From NCBI GenBank assembly GCA_025094145.1, contig JALLLS010000002.1, forward strand, positions 434,001-498,000: DNA of 64,000 nucleotides, given 5' to 3'. Below are positions 1 to 8,998 of the stretch, in pieces (position 1 is the stretch's first letter; each line of letters starts with the position of its first letter). The position numbers and the translations under genes are program-made. The notes under the pieces are model-generated. The model searched no databases, was not told where the DNA came from, and saw only the letters and a program-made list of their open reading frames with translations. The stretch is from Spinellus fusiger (Eukaryota; Mucoromycota; Mucoromycetes; Mucorales; Phycomycetaceae).

Positions 1-38
1 TCAATTCAATTCTCCAATCCCAAATCCCAATTCTATAT

Positions 39-69
<31 letters not shown>

Positions 70-1600
70 TCAGGTGGACTGTAGAATGTTGTGAGCATGC
101 GTTCTATGGAAGCAGAAGGATGGGTTGAATGCTATCCTAGTCACTCCTTGGAAGAAGAGAAGAAGAGAAAGAAAAGGGTAGTCCTAATACTGGGTAATCT
201 AGATGGAGAATAGGAAATGAAAAACAAAACAAAACAAAACAAAACAAAACAAAACAAATTCAAAGCAAACTCATTCTTAGAAACACGGGTTTTTAAAGGG
301 TTTACTATGAGTTAGTATTGCTATGTGTCCATCCTTTGTTAACATGTCTTGAAACTCCCATTCCTCTCCCTCTTCTATGCTATAGAATGATATATAGGAA
401 ATAGACCTGCCATGGTGCTGCTAGTTTAGTGTTACTACAGAGACTAGGGTTGCATTGGTATATCTACTTCTAGACTGTTCCTTTCTATGTTATGTTATGT
501 TATGTTATGTTATGTTTGAAAAATAGACTCAACTCAATGCCCTACGTTCTACACATTCACATCTACCTCCACTCCAAACCTATGTATTGGTAGAGAATGG
601 CTTTCTTATCATCTTTACCTTTTTATTCTTTATCTATCTATCTATCTATCTATCTATTGGTATGTAACTACTCACAGTCTTGTTGGTAAAGCAAGAGAAA
701 TGTCTATGGAAAAGAATTGATTTACCTTTCTAGACTTGTCTCTGTCTTCTTTTTCTTAGTCCATCGCACCTTTTATATATAAATATAGAGGTATAGAGTC
801 TAGCACTGAGATACCAACCCACCTCCAATGGCAGAGAGCAGAACGGATCCTTCTAAAAGACACCTATTCTTTCTTTCTTTGTTTTTCTTTCTATAAATGT
901 CGCCTTTCGAATCCAAGAAAGCAGGGCGTTCCTTGTCTTTTTCTCTGCCGTGTCACACTATGCATGAATATCGTATGGACGGATCAACAGTGAACTTGTC
1001 TTGAGTTGACGTGAAGGTTTAGACTGCGCCTAGGATACGTTTGTTTTTATACTTTATACCTTTCTTCTTAAAAGCACAACTCACCTAGAATGGGGCCTTT
1101 TTCCTTTGTCGAATGATGAATAGGGAGAAAGAAAAGAAGATGTGTTGATGTTTGTTCAGGATATGAAAAGAAATGCGTCGGTGTATGGCATCATAATAGA
1201 AACAAACATACTCTTCTTCTTTTTCTTCAGGGGTAGATGCCTGCTGCTATTGTTATGGTTGTGGTTGTTGTCTGCTGTCTCCCTTTCTCATACACATAAG
1301 ACACCACTACTTATTCACCATGGCTACACTACAGTCTCCTCCATGTTGTTGTTGCTGTTGTTGCATCATGGTGGTATTCATTGGTATGTCCACTCCTCAA
1401 GACACTTGACTAACAACAAAGAGAAAAGGCATGCCAGGATTCTCATACTAAGCAGGATCAGAACCCCATGCACACCCTACACCCTACACCCTACACACAC
1501 ACACACACACATGCACACACACACATGCACACACACACATGCACACTTTATCATTCTTTGATGACAGCCCTCCCACCTAATGAACCTACAGACGCGACTC
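1..1600. other. Intergenic, microsatellite-rich
   Basis: I see no convincing gene here. The stretch holds many short tandem repeats: TC/TG at 40-69, AAAAC at 221-258, TATGT at 485-517, TATC at 631-657, and CACCCTA grading into CA/ATGCA at 1471-1546. A 139-codon open frame at 1142-1561 is low-complexity (Leu, His and Thr runs from the repeats) and looks non-coding. The block lies 3' of the minus-strand gene at 1601-2692. Confidence 0.6.
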
Positions 1601-2245
1601 TTATAAGAAACACACAAAGCAGAGCAAAGAAACAAGGATAGAAATAAAAAGACCTGCTTCTTTTTTATTTTCTTTCTTTTCTACATACATGGGCTGGTAA
1701 AAGAGACAGGCTTCAGTAGCCTCAGTATCTAATGTGTCTATCCACTCCCTGCTGCCTTGAGAATCGGAAGGAGCCAAGGGTTCGTGGTGTTTCCATGGGC
1801 ATGCGACGAGGCTTGAAAATAAAAAATAAGCAACTGGCTGTGGGTGGCTACATACCAAGTAAGGCATGGAAATCAGGGCGTGGTGTGAGAAGGCGTCAAA
1901 GGAAGACGCAGAGAGATGCGTGGTGGAGAAGGGTGGACGTCTTTTCTGGGGTCGGATTCTGTCTAGCAGTCGAGTGGACTTGTAGGGTGTGTATCTCGAA
2001 GCAGTGAAACGGTACTCGGGGTGGCTTACACTTCTTACACGCGAAGTGCCAAAGGGGTTGTTATAAGACTGGGAAGAAACTGTCATTGGTCTGAAACTAC
2101 GCGCCTCCTCCTCTTCTTCTTCCTCTTCTTCTTCCTCTTCTTCTCTCTTTGTATACTTGGCTGGTATGCTTCTTGCTAGCATAGTCTTAAGGTCCTGGAA
2201 TAGTAAATGTTTTTCCTTCTTCAATTGTCTTATTTTTGTATGTAT

Positions 2246-2278
<33 letters not shown>

Positions 2279-2692
2279 TTGCTTTTCTACTCTTTTTATT
2301 TGTTTTGCTTCTGTTTCTATTATTTCTAGTGGGTCTGAAGTAGAAGGAGTGGGTGACTGTTCTTTATGGGGGCTGTTTTCTGCAGGTGGAGAGGAAAGCC
2401 AGTGGGTGGCAGGAAGCATAAACAATTGACATACGTGGTGGGGGTTTTCATGTCTTTGTTTCTGGATACGGTGCTGGATAATGCGTCGTATAGCACTGAA
2501 CTGTAATGGTGTATTAAAGCTGTAGGTTTTATTTAAGGCACCTATTTCTGCTTCTGTTGTTGCATCTGTTGCTATTGTTACTGGTTCAGTCTCAGTTACT
2601 GTCTCAGTTGTTGTCTCAGTTGTTGTCTCAGTTGTTGTCTCAGTTGTTGTCTCAGTTGTTGTTGTTTCAGCTATTGTTTCAATGGTTGTCAT
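1601..2692 (-). CDS. GPS2-like coiled-coil protein (hypothetical)
   Basis: The open frame is 363 codons. It starts at a Met followed by a Thr/Glu tandem tract (TTTET units, about residues 8-35), has two poly-Glu runs (about 138-148 and 184-197), and between them a helical basic segment, LKKEKHLLFQDLKTML. That segment closely resembles the EEKHQLFLQLKKVL coiled coil of metazoan GPS2 (G protein pathway suppressor 2), a corepressor-complex subunit. This is recalled similarity, not a search. The 3' part may be spliced: a GTATGT donor after codons for MPYL and a TTTCAAG acceptor would give the ending RRMPMETPRTLGSF...RHIRY in place of the hydrophobic tail. The start could lie further in, past the Thr tract. 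Nuclear function is inference. The next gene upstream is the RING gene, in the same orientation. Confidence 0.5.
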
Positions 2693-3286
2693 GGCAGCTA
2701 GGTTACTATAGGTGATGGGTTCAGGTCAATAACAAACAGTGTTCTAATGATGAAGAAGAAAGAGAGAGAGAAAATAGAAAAAAAAAGAAATGAAATGAAA
2801 AAGGAAATAAAAATAAAAATAAAAATAAAAATAAAAATAAAAAAAGATGTTTTTTTTTTTTTGGAAGACTACAGACGACGTCACCAACAACCTCTTCTCA
2901 TAACCTTCTCATGGATGAGTATAAGGAACGCGCCCTAATAGTCTCTTTAGCAAGAGAGTGACGACACCACATCTACTGTTTTCAGTTGACAGATGAAATT
3001 GAAAATACAGCAAAGAAGAAGGCATGGAATCACGTGTTTCATCCACAGAGAACAAGAGAGAAAGAGAGAGAGAGAGAAGTTAGACGCACAGAAGAAACCC
3101 CACCCTCCCCTTCATTCGCTCACAGCCAATAGAAATGCTTAGAATGAAAATGGCCTGTTTTGGAGAATATAAAATAGAGAAAAGGGAAAGAATCAAACTC
3201 CACCCCTCCTACAGGTGGAGTCTATTGATATACCAGCACCAGGCTGGAGGAGAAGTGTGCTTTGTTTGTTAAGAGGGTAGTAGCAG
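2693..3286. other. Intergenic with AAAAT repeat
   Basis: This lies between the start of the GPS2-like gene and the stop of the RING gene. It contains an AAAAT/AAATA tandem tract at about 2805-2842, a poly-T run at 2851-2862 and an AG-rich tract at 3056-3077. It probably includes the promoter of the gene at 1601-2692. I see no confident TATA box and no further coding segment. Confidence 0.5.
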
Positions 3287-4609
3287 TCATGGCTTGCTAC
3301 GGGTGTCTTGTTTACACATGGGACAGAGTGCATTCAGAGCCAACCATTCATGTACACATGCCTTGTGGAAGTGATGATGGCACCTAGAGAGAATAAGAAT
3401 CCATGCCATAGCACTGTAAACCTACCCCAATTTGCACAGAATGTCACTGTCTTCATAGAGGGACAGACAAATGGCACACAATTGGTCTTCTGGAGGCAAT
3501 TCAATGATACCATAGACAGGTTCTTCCTGTGACTGGTGTTCTACTAGGCCAAGATGGAGCCACAGCACATCCAGCCATCGTGGAGGTGCCTTTTCGATCT
3601 GGACCTCCAATGGCCGGGAGGGATCAGGAGGCACTGGCATGGTAGGATGGCCAATGGGTTTGGACTGGAATCTGTACACTGGAATAGCCGCCATTTCTTC
3701 AGCTGAGGAGCCTCCCATGTCCACACCATCCCTAACATGCAGCAAACGCATGCCCACTTGCACCTTGTGAGAGGGACACATTTCCTGCTACCACTTACCA
3801 AGGACACAGGGAAGGCAGAAGATGACGGCTGTGCATAGAAACACAGGCACAGTGAGGATGATGTAGCCATAGACAATGATGGTGAGGGTGAGGTAGTAGA
3901 GAGGCATGGCAGTCTCTGCACAGGTGGTGGACGTAAACACAAGGTAATTGCCAATCACAAACCAAAAGACAGCAAACACATCCAAACATGCCTTGGTTCT
4001 GTTGTCCTGGGCATAAGTGATGGTTATAAAGAACAGTTGTACCTGTCTATCCATGTCAGTGGCAAAAGAGAAGGAGTAGGAAGGGGTGGTGCTATGCCTG
4101 GAGATGTCATGGCATAGGCTTCTCCTCTCTCCATTCTGTCTGTCAAAGATGCTGGAGAACGTAGAGAAGGGTCGAAATGCAGGTAGACGGAGAGGGGAGA
4201 TGACAGAGACAGTCTCACAAGATGCACTGTCAGGAACACCCGTAGGGGTTTGTCACAATACATGTGCCATGAAAAGGCGAGGACAGTGGCACATGTGGTT
4301 ACCTACTGAAGCTAGCGAGCATGAGGAGAAGATCATGTCCGTGGCGGTTACCTGTACAGCAACAAGAGCAAGAGAAGAGAGAAGAACAATCTTTGATGTA
4401 TGTGAGCTAGTTCTCCAGTGAAGGGCAAAGTGAGTGAACCAATGAGACCGAACTCTCCTTGATGTGTGGGCAGTACTTCTCGCAAAACGAGCAGCATTAG
4501 AAGAGGAGCTGGTCAATAGGTGAGGAAGAGCAGGTCGTGTAGATGCATCAGAAGAAAGGGAAATGATAGAAGAAGACGGGTGATGGCGATGACTTAGCCG
4601 AGAAGGCAT
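3287..4609 (-). CDS. Multi-spanning membrane RING-H2 E3 ubiquitin ligase
   Basis: A spliced gene of at least four exons. The likely start is MPSRLSHRHH at 4609. Exon 1 ends about 4310 after a hydrophobic segment (SKIVLLSSLALVAVQVTAT). A middle exon (about 4230-3825) carries two or three more membrane segments (DVFAVFWFVIGNYLVF; LYYLTLTIIVYGYIILTVPV). After a 42-nt intron (GTAAGT to GCAAG) a cytosolic linker follows. A last 42-nt intron at about 3426-3385 splits the RING. The joined finger has CAIC, then C-x-H, HxxH-like histidines in CHHHFHKAC, and CPMC, which is the C3H2C3 RING-H2 pattern. It ends SKP at 3287. RING-H2 domains recruit E2-ubiquitin; with membrane anchors this suggests an ER or endomembrane ligase (inference). 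Exact joins between exons 1 and 2 are uncertain. Confidence 0.78.
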
Positions 4610-4785
4610 AGGACAAGAAACAAGCACAAAACACAAAAACACAAGCACAAGAAATAGGTTATACTAAATAGCACCCACACCCACTCTCACTCACTCTCAC
4701 TCTCACCCACTCACACACCCACACAAAAAGACAAAAAAAAACACTAGCAACGTCACTCAGTCCAACGATATTTATTGCTTGTATT

Positions 4786-5381
4786 TCAATTGATAAAGTA
4801 GACAAGAGGGTCTTCTTTAGACCAAATGGCATTCTCGGGTGTAGTCTTTAAAGAGTAGAAATCAATACGGCCGTCATGGTAACGGTGGAGTCTATAATCG
4901 GGGAGTATGTATGTGCTTAGTTACCTCTGCTCTCCACTAGGGCTGCCTCTGTTTTTTATATATATTTATTATTATTACTTTACCTCACGTGGATAAATTT
5001 CTCATCGCCAAGGTTGATTTTACCAAAGTAATTGTGGCCATACGCTACTTCTTCCACGGCAAACTCAACCAACTTGAAGGATGTAATATGCTTCAATTTG
5101 TCGGTTTCATGCAATCCATGCACATGGTCTTGGTGGTGAAGCTGTCTTTGTTAGGAGTATGTGTGGGTGGTGTGTAGCGAGTATACCTCATGAAGCTGAT
5201 CTATTTAGAATAGACCATGTATAATAGGACTTACTCTATCAAGGACTTGTTGTTTTATCTCGTGGAAGATCTACGACGGTTCAATTTCTGTGTACTTTTT
5301 TTGGTGGACATTTCTTACTGCTTTTGCCTCATCATTGGCAGGCTGGACAGGGCCCATAGCATTATGTTGAACGTCAGACAT
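4786..5381 (-). CDS. Stefin-type cystatin (cysteine protease inhibitor)
   Basis: A spliced gene predicted to encode about 122 residues, a typical stefin length, with no signal peptide. Exon 1 (5381-5319) encodes MSDVQHNAMGPVQPANDEAK, with the N-terminal Gly and Pro region of stefins. Exon 2 encodes IFHEIKQQVLDR. A candidate 9-nt exon (5187-5195, LHE) follows. The large exon carries FKLVEFAVEEVAYGHNYFG and GDEKFIHVR, aligning with the stefin core (FK.V.F..QVVAG.NYF.KV..GD..F.H.R). The QxVxG hairpin reads EEVAYG, so the Gln is replaced. The final exon ends KEDPLVYFIN at 4786. Stefins block papain-like proteases in the cytosol; here that role is inferred from fold similarity. All introns use GT-AG and keep frame. 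Confidence 0.75.
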
Positions 5382-5428
5382 GAAAGAGAACAAAGAAATA
5401 AGAGAGAAAATAAGGTGGGAAAAAGATG

Positions 5429-5438
5429 CTTTATAGCT
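5429..5438 (-). promoter_or_regulatory. TATA-like box of the cystatin gene
   Basis: On the minus strand the sequence GCTATAAAGC lies 48-57 nt upstream of the cystatin ATG. Position and sequence fit a core promoter, but nothing else supports it. Confidence 0.35.
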
Positions 5439-5756
5439 TTGTTTGTACACCCTGATTCACGTGAAGATGCCTATAGAAGGGGTGTATTGTCGGGCACGAG
5501 GGACACGTTTGAGGACACGTAGGGCCTTGGGAGGCTGGCTACTGACACGGTCGAGGAGATGAATGGATGGGGTGTGGGTGATGTGTTCGCAGGTGCGAGA
5601 ATGTAGTGTAATGGGGTGATATGGTATCTTCCACAAATAATGTAGGGGTCAGAGAACAAACAGGTTTAAAGGGAAGAGTGTGGCACTGGGTGCAAACAAA
5701 ACTCAGAGTCAACGACAAGGAGAGACACACAAAGGGAACAGGTTGGGATCAAGAAG

Positions 5757-5877
5757 CAGCCCACTATCCCAGTCAAAGAAAGTCTATAGTACTTATCAAT
5801 ACTTCAGGAAGTAGCTCAGATCAACGTCTTGTTTATTAAAGAAGTAGATAACTACACTTTTTATACTAGTTGCTATT
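5757..5877. repeat. Direct repeat X, left copy
   Basis: About 110 bp here (ending in the shared AGATAACTACACTTTT / ATACTAGTT) recurs at 6803-6912, on the other side of the left part of element A1. By eye the two copies are roughly 70% alike, with a near-identical stretch over the last 45 bases. The origin is unclear; it may be another mobile repeat. Confidence 0.5.
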
Positions 5878-6802
5878 TTATTCCCAATGACATGTGGGTT
5901 ATTCTACTTGTCAATGCAACTTACTTCCCACCAAACCTCCAAGAAGATTGAGCGGTTACACCACACTATCTCACAGGGTGTTATCTCTACACACCAGGAG
6001 ATTTTTCTGGCTTTTAGGCGGGGATATCTCCTTCCTTTTATGTCTAAAAATATCTTGCTTTTTATGGAACTGTATTTAAAATCAAGAGGTTTGCAGATAT
6101 CCAAATTATTATTTCTTTTTGTGGATACCTCAATATCAAATTGTATTATCAATAGAATATATTGTTTATGAATAAAATTGTTTATTGTAATAGTATAGCT
6201 AATACTACAGTATGACTATAGCTACTGCCCAAGTGCATTCCCTCATAGCAATAGAATCCACACCCTAAAATCCTAATGCTTTATCCTTGGAAGATAGATA
6301 AATATGCTCAGGAGTATACCCTAGACACCCTAGACACCCTAGACACCCTAGACAGTATAGAAGGAAGAATAGACCACCTGAGACTGACTTGAAAGGAGTC
6401 TTTACTTGCCTAATAACAATACATTGAGTGTCTTGTGGATTGTGGATTGTAATAAACTCAAGCCTAGATGAAGACACTACTTACCTTTTTATCACTAGAA
6501 TAGTCCTTGGTAGTGTCCATCACTTCCTTCTATTGTTTCTCTTTGTTAATCATAGTACATTACCTTGCTCAGTTATGCTCATATTGACATGTACTTGATT
6601 GTTATACTGTGGGCTTAAGGACAGCACATGTTAAACAGTAAATGCAGTGATTGAGTTGCAATGTCAGGTTTGCTTCTTCCTTTTATCCAACTTTATAGTG
6701 TTTAATTGCACAGTCAATAGTCAATGCTAAAACAGACAGACAGTGAAAAGGTTCTTTTCAAACACATTAGCCAACCAAAGAAAACAAGTCGAGAATAAGA
6801 AA

Positions 6803-6912
6803 CAGTCAGCTACTCAAGTCCCTAAAGATTATCTTGTTTATACTCTAGGAAGCTATTTGGATCAAAGTCTATTTTATTAAAGATGTAGATAACTACACTT
6901 TTATACTAGTTT
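6803..6912. repeat. Direct repeat X, right copy
   Basis: This is the partner of the repeat at 5757-5877, in the same orientation about 1.04 kb away. It sits exactly where A1 stops matching A2/A3, so it may mark an insertion or recombination junction. Confidence 0.5.
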
Positions 6913-7862
6913 GGTATTTCTTTTTTTACTATGAATTTGAATATTTTGCTGTTCTCAAGCAATAGATATGATCTTCATAGAACATTCAGGCAGACTGGGA
7001 AGGATAGCTGTCCTGTTCTATAGTGTGTATAATCTTGGACATGTATTTCAAGGCTATAGAATTCCATAAAGTGATTTTATTGTAAATAAGGTTTCTCTCT
7101 TCCCTTGAAACATACATAGAACAAGAGGAGGAAATCCATCTCTGAATTCACTGAGATGTTATTATTGTATAACTTTGATCCTTATAGCTTAAAGATATAT
7201 ATATATAAGTAGCCTCAAGATATATACTATTTAACTTTGTAAAAATATCTCCTTTATTTTGCAATAAAGGGCACTGTAGTTATCAACAGGACCACTAGAG
7301 ATATGAATCTGTAGTAGTTTGGTCTCTAGCAGGGACTACAAAATAGAGTATTAGATACAAAGGCTGGTCTAGGGAAATCAAAGAGGGTATATGAACAGGA
7401 ACACAACACACGATTTGATCACAATGGGTAACTAGGCAACTGTTCTTTAAGCAATTATTTCCTTTCTAGAATGTTGTTGTAGTCTGCATTACTTTGGTAG
7501 TTCTGATTAAGCAAATGACTTGTGAAAATTCGATTTATTCTTTTCTGCTCAGATATTAATACCTGCCAACCACAATGTCTGTTGTTCTTTATAACTTCCA
7601 TCCTCTTTAACTTGTTTGCCTTTGTCTGGCATATAAACCAACAGTTGTGATCTGGTGAGTGTTTGTGTATGTTTATTATGTCTGACATGTTAGTCAGTTT
7701 CTATTGTATATTCTTTTATTTTAATAAGCCCAGTGAATCCGCTACAAAGACAAAGGCAAGAAGAAGGTGCCAGTGCAAGGGTAATACGACACACACCTAG
7801 AGTACGTTGATACATCTCGAACTAATTATTTTTACTATTATTCTATTATTAAAAAGGGGTAT

Positions 7863-8314
7863 TGGCACCTAAAAGGATTGGAGTATGATCCTGCCAAACT
7901 GCCATTCGTTGCTTATAGTGCAAGAATGAAAGGAAAAGATACTATCAAGTTTAAAGGTCATCGTGTTGGTTTGACGAGAATTTTATATCAATCATTGAAA
8001 AAAGAGACAAAAAGATGGAGATCTTCTTATGGTTGATGTTGAGTTCTTTACATCGAGAGTAAACCTGATTGACATCTTACCCAATATAAAAAGCTCTTCT
8101 AACAGTTACTCTTATTTTTGTTCTAAAGATCTGCCACACTTATAACACAAATAACCTCACCGAAGTATTAGTGAATTTCAACAATATCCACGCTTGCCAA
8201 GGTTGCGGAATTGTTTGGAACAGAGATGTGAATGCATCAAAGAATATCTATACGATTGCAGAAGAGGCTTTGAATGGTCGCCACCGACCAGTTCCATTCT
8301 TTAGAAAAGAATAG
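7863..8314 (+). pseudogene. Degenerate Fanzor (TnpB-like) RNA-guided nuclease, C-terminal part
   Basis: From 7863 the frame gives WHLKGLEYDPAKLPFVAYSA, then a basic stretch KFKGHRVGL. A frameshift near 8020-8030 leads to LMVDVEFFTSR. A 70-nt GT-AG intron (8059-8128) then joins TSR to ICHTY. The gene ends with the zinc-ribbon and RuvC-III signature HACQGCGIVWNRDVNASKNI and a stop at 8312-8314. The pattern F-x-TS-x-C, C-x2-C-G, W-N-R-D-x-N-A-x-x-N is characteristic of TnpB/Fanzor proteins. The second Cys of the first C-x2-C pair is Tyr here. No start and no N-terminal half are visible, so it is a remnant. Fanzors are eukaryotic TnpB relatives that cut DNA under guidance of a transposon-encoded RNA. 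It lies inside TIR element A1. Confidence 0.68.
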
Positions 8315-8333
8315 ATATTCTTTGATGCATTCA
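8229..8333. repeat. 23-bp perfect inverted repeat across the Fanzor stop codon
   Basis: Bases 8229-8251 are the exact reverse complement of 8311-8333, with a 59-nt loop. Outside the perfect stem about six further positions can pair if G-U is allowed. The left arm encodes the NASKNIY catalytic stretch and the right arm contains the stop codon and the first bases after it. It could fold as a hairpin in RNA. Confidence 0.85.
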
Positions 8334-8528
8334 TATTTTATTATATCGCCACATCGAAAGTGGTTTCTTCCGGGATTCAGATATCTACAGGTAGATCATA
8401 ATAATAATCTTTATTTAAAAACTAACATGAATACATCTCACTTTTTTTGCTCCTTTTCAAATCTGTCATCTCTAAACAATTGTATTTCGACTATTTCCTT
8501 TTATATCCTAAAGGTCTCCTGGTGTGTA

Positions 8529-8998
8529 GTAAGCGAGAGGCAATCCAATCTTCCTGTCTTGAGACTGGCCAATATAAAGGATACATTATGGACTATAAAA
8601 GATGGACTATAAAGGGTGGAATATTATGGATATTCTATTTTATACATTTCAATATACTATCTTTCTGGAAATAGTGTAGTCCAAGATATAACATAAAATA
8701 CAATATAATATGCAGTATGTAGTATGCAGTATGTAGTATGTAACATATAACATAATACAACATATATATTAGGACTGTAAATCCTTCTTTTCTTGCTCAT
8801 CACTGAATTATGAGCCTCTTTAAAATCTCAGTGGGTAGGTTGGAGGACATGGAGGGACTTGTTTAAGATTAGTAGGGTTACCTTCTCTTGCTGTCTTTGT
8901 AACATCACGTGGAGATAGCGTTACACATAAGCAAGAGATGCTTATTTGAACTCGACTTCTCCGCTCACTCTTCTATTATTCTATGAACAGCATTTAGG
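8529..8998. other. Upstream region of the first Rho GEF gene
   Basis: No gene is seen. It contains a short tandem array of AGTATGCAGTATGT-type units at about 8710-8742, and AT-rich DNA. The 100 bases before the ATG at 8999 are pyrimidine-rich (CTTCTCCGCTCACTCTTC), as often seen before fungal start sites. Confidence 0.5.

Larger units (their letters stand above)
5990..8526. mobile_element. Family A TIR element, copy A1 (carries Fanzor remnant)
   Basis: The left end reads TA/CACACCAGGAGATTTTTC (from 5990). The right end, read inward on the other strand, is CACACCAGGAGACCTTTAGG (from 8526), also abutting TA. From 5990 to about 6782 the sequence matches copies A2 and A3. It then departs from them about 100 bp before where their right ends lie, and regains the family right end only at about 8485-8526. 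The extra 1.7 kb holds repeat X' (6803-6912) and the Fanzor-like gene. A 9-bp tandem repeat (CCCTAGACA, about four units) sits at 6322-6353. It could be one large element of which A2/A3 are deletion derivatives, or a short copy with a later insertion. Confidence 0.6.

Noticed and set aside
1142..1561. 139-codon open frame
   Set aside because: Low-complexity product of CTG/GTT and CA repeats; no intron signals, no recognisable domain.
6322..6353. CCCTAGACA tandem repeat as a telomere-like tract
   Set aside because: Only about four 9-bp units, internal to element A1; fungal telomeres would be TTAGGG-type and longer.
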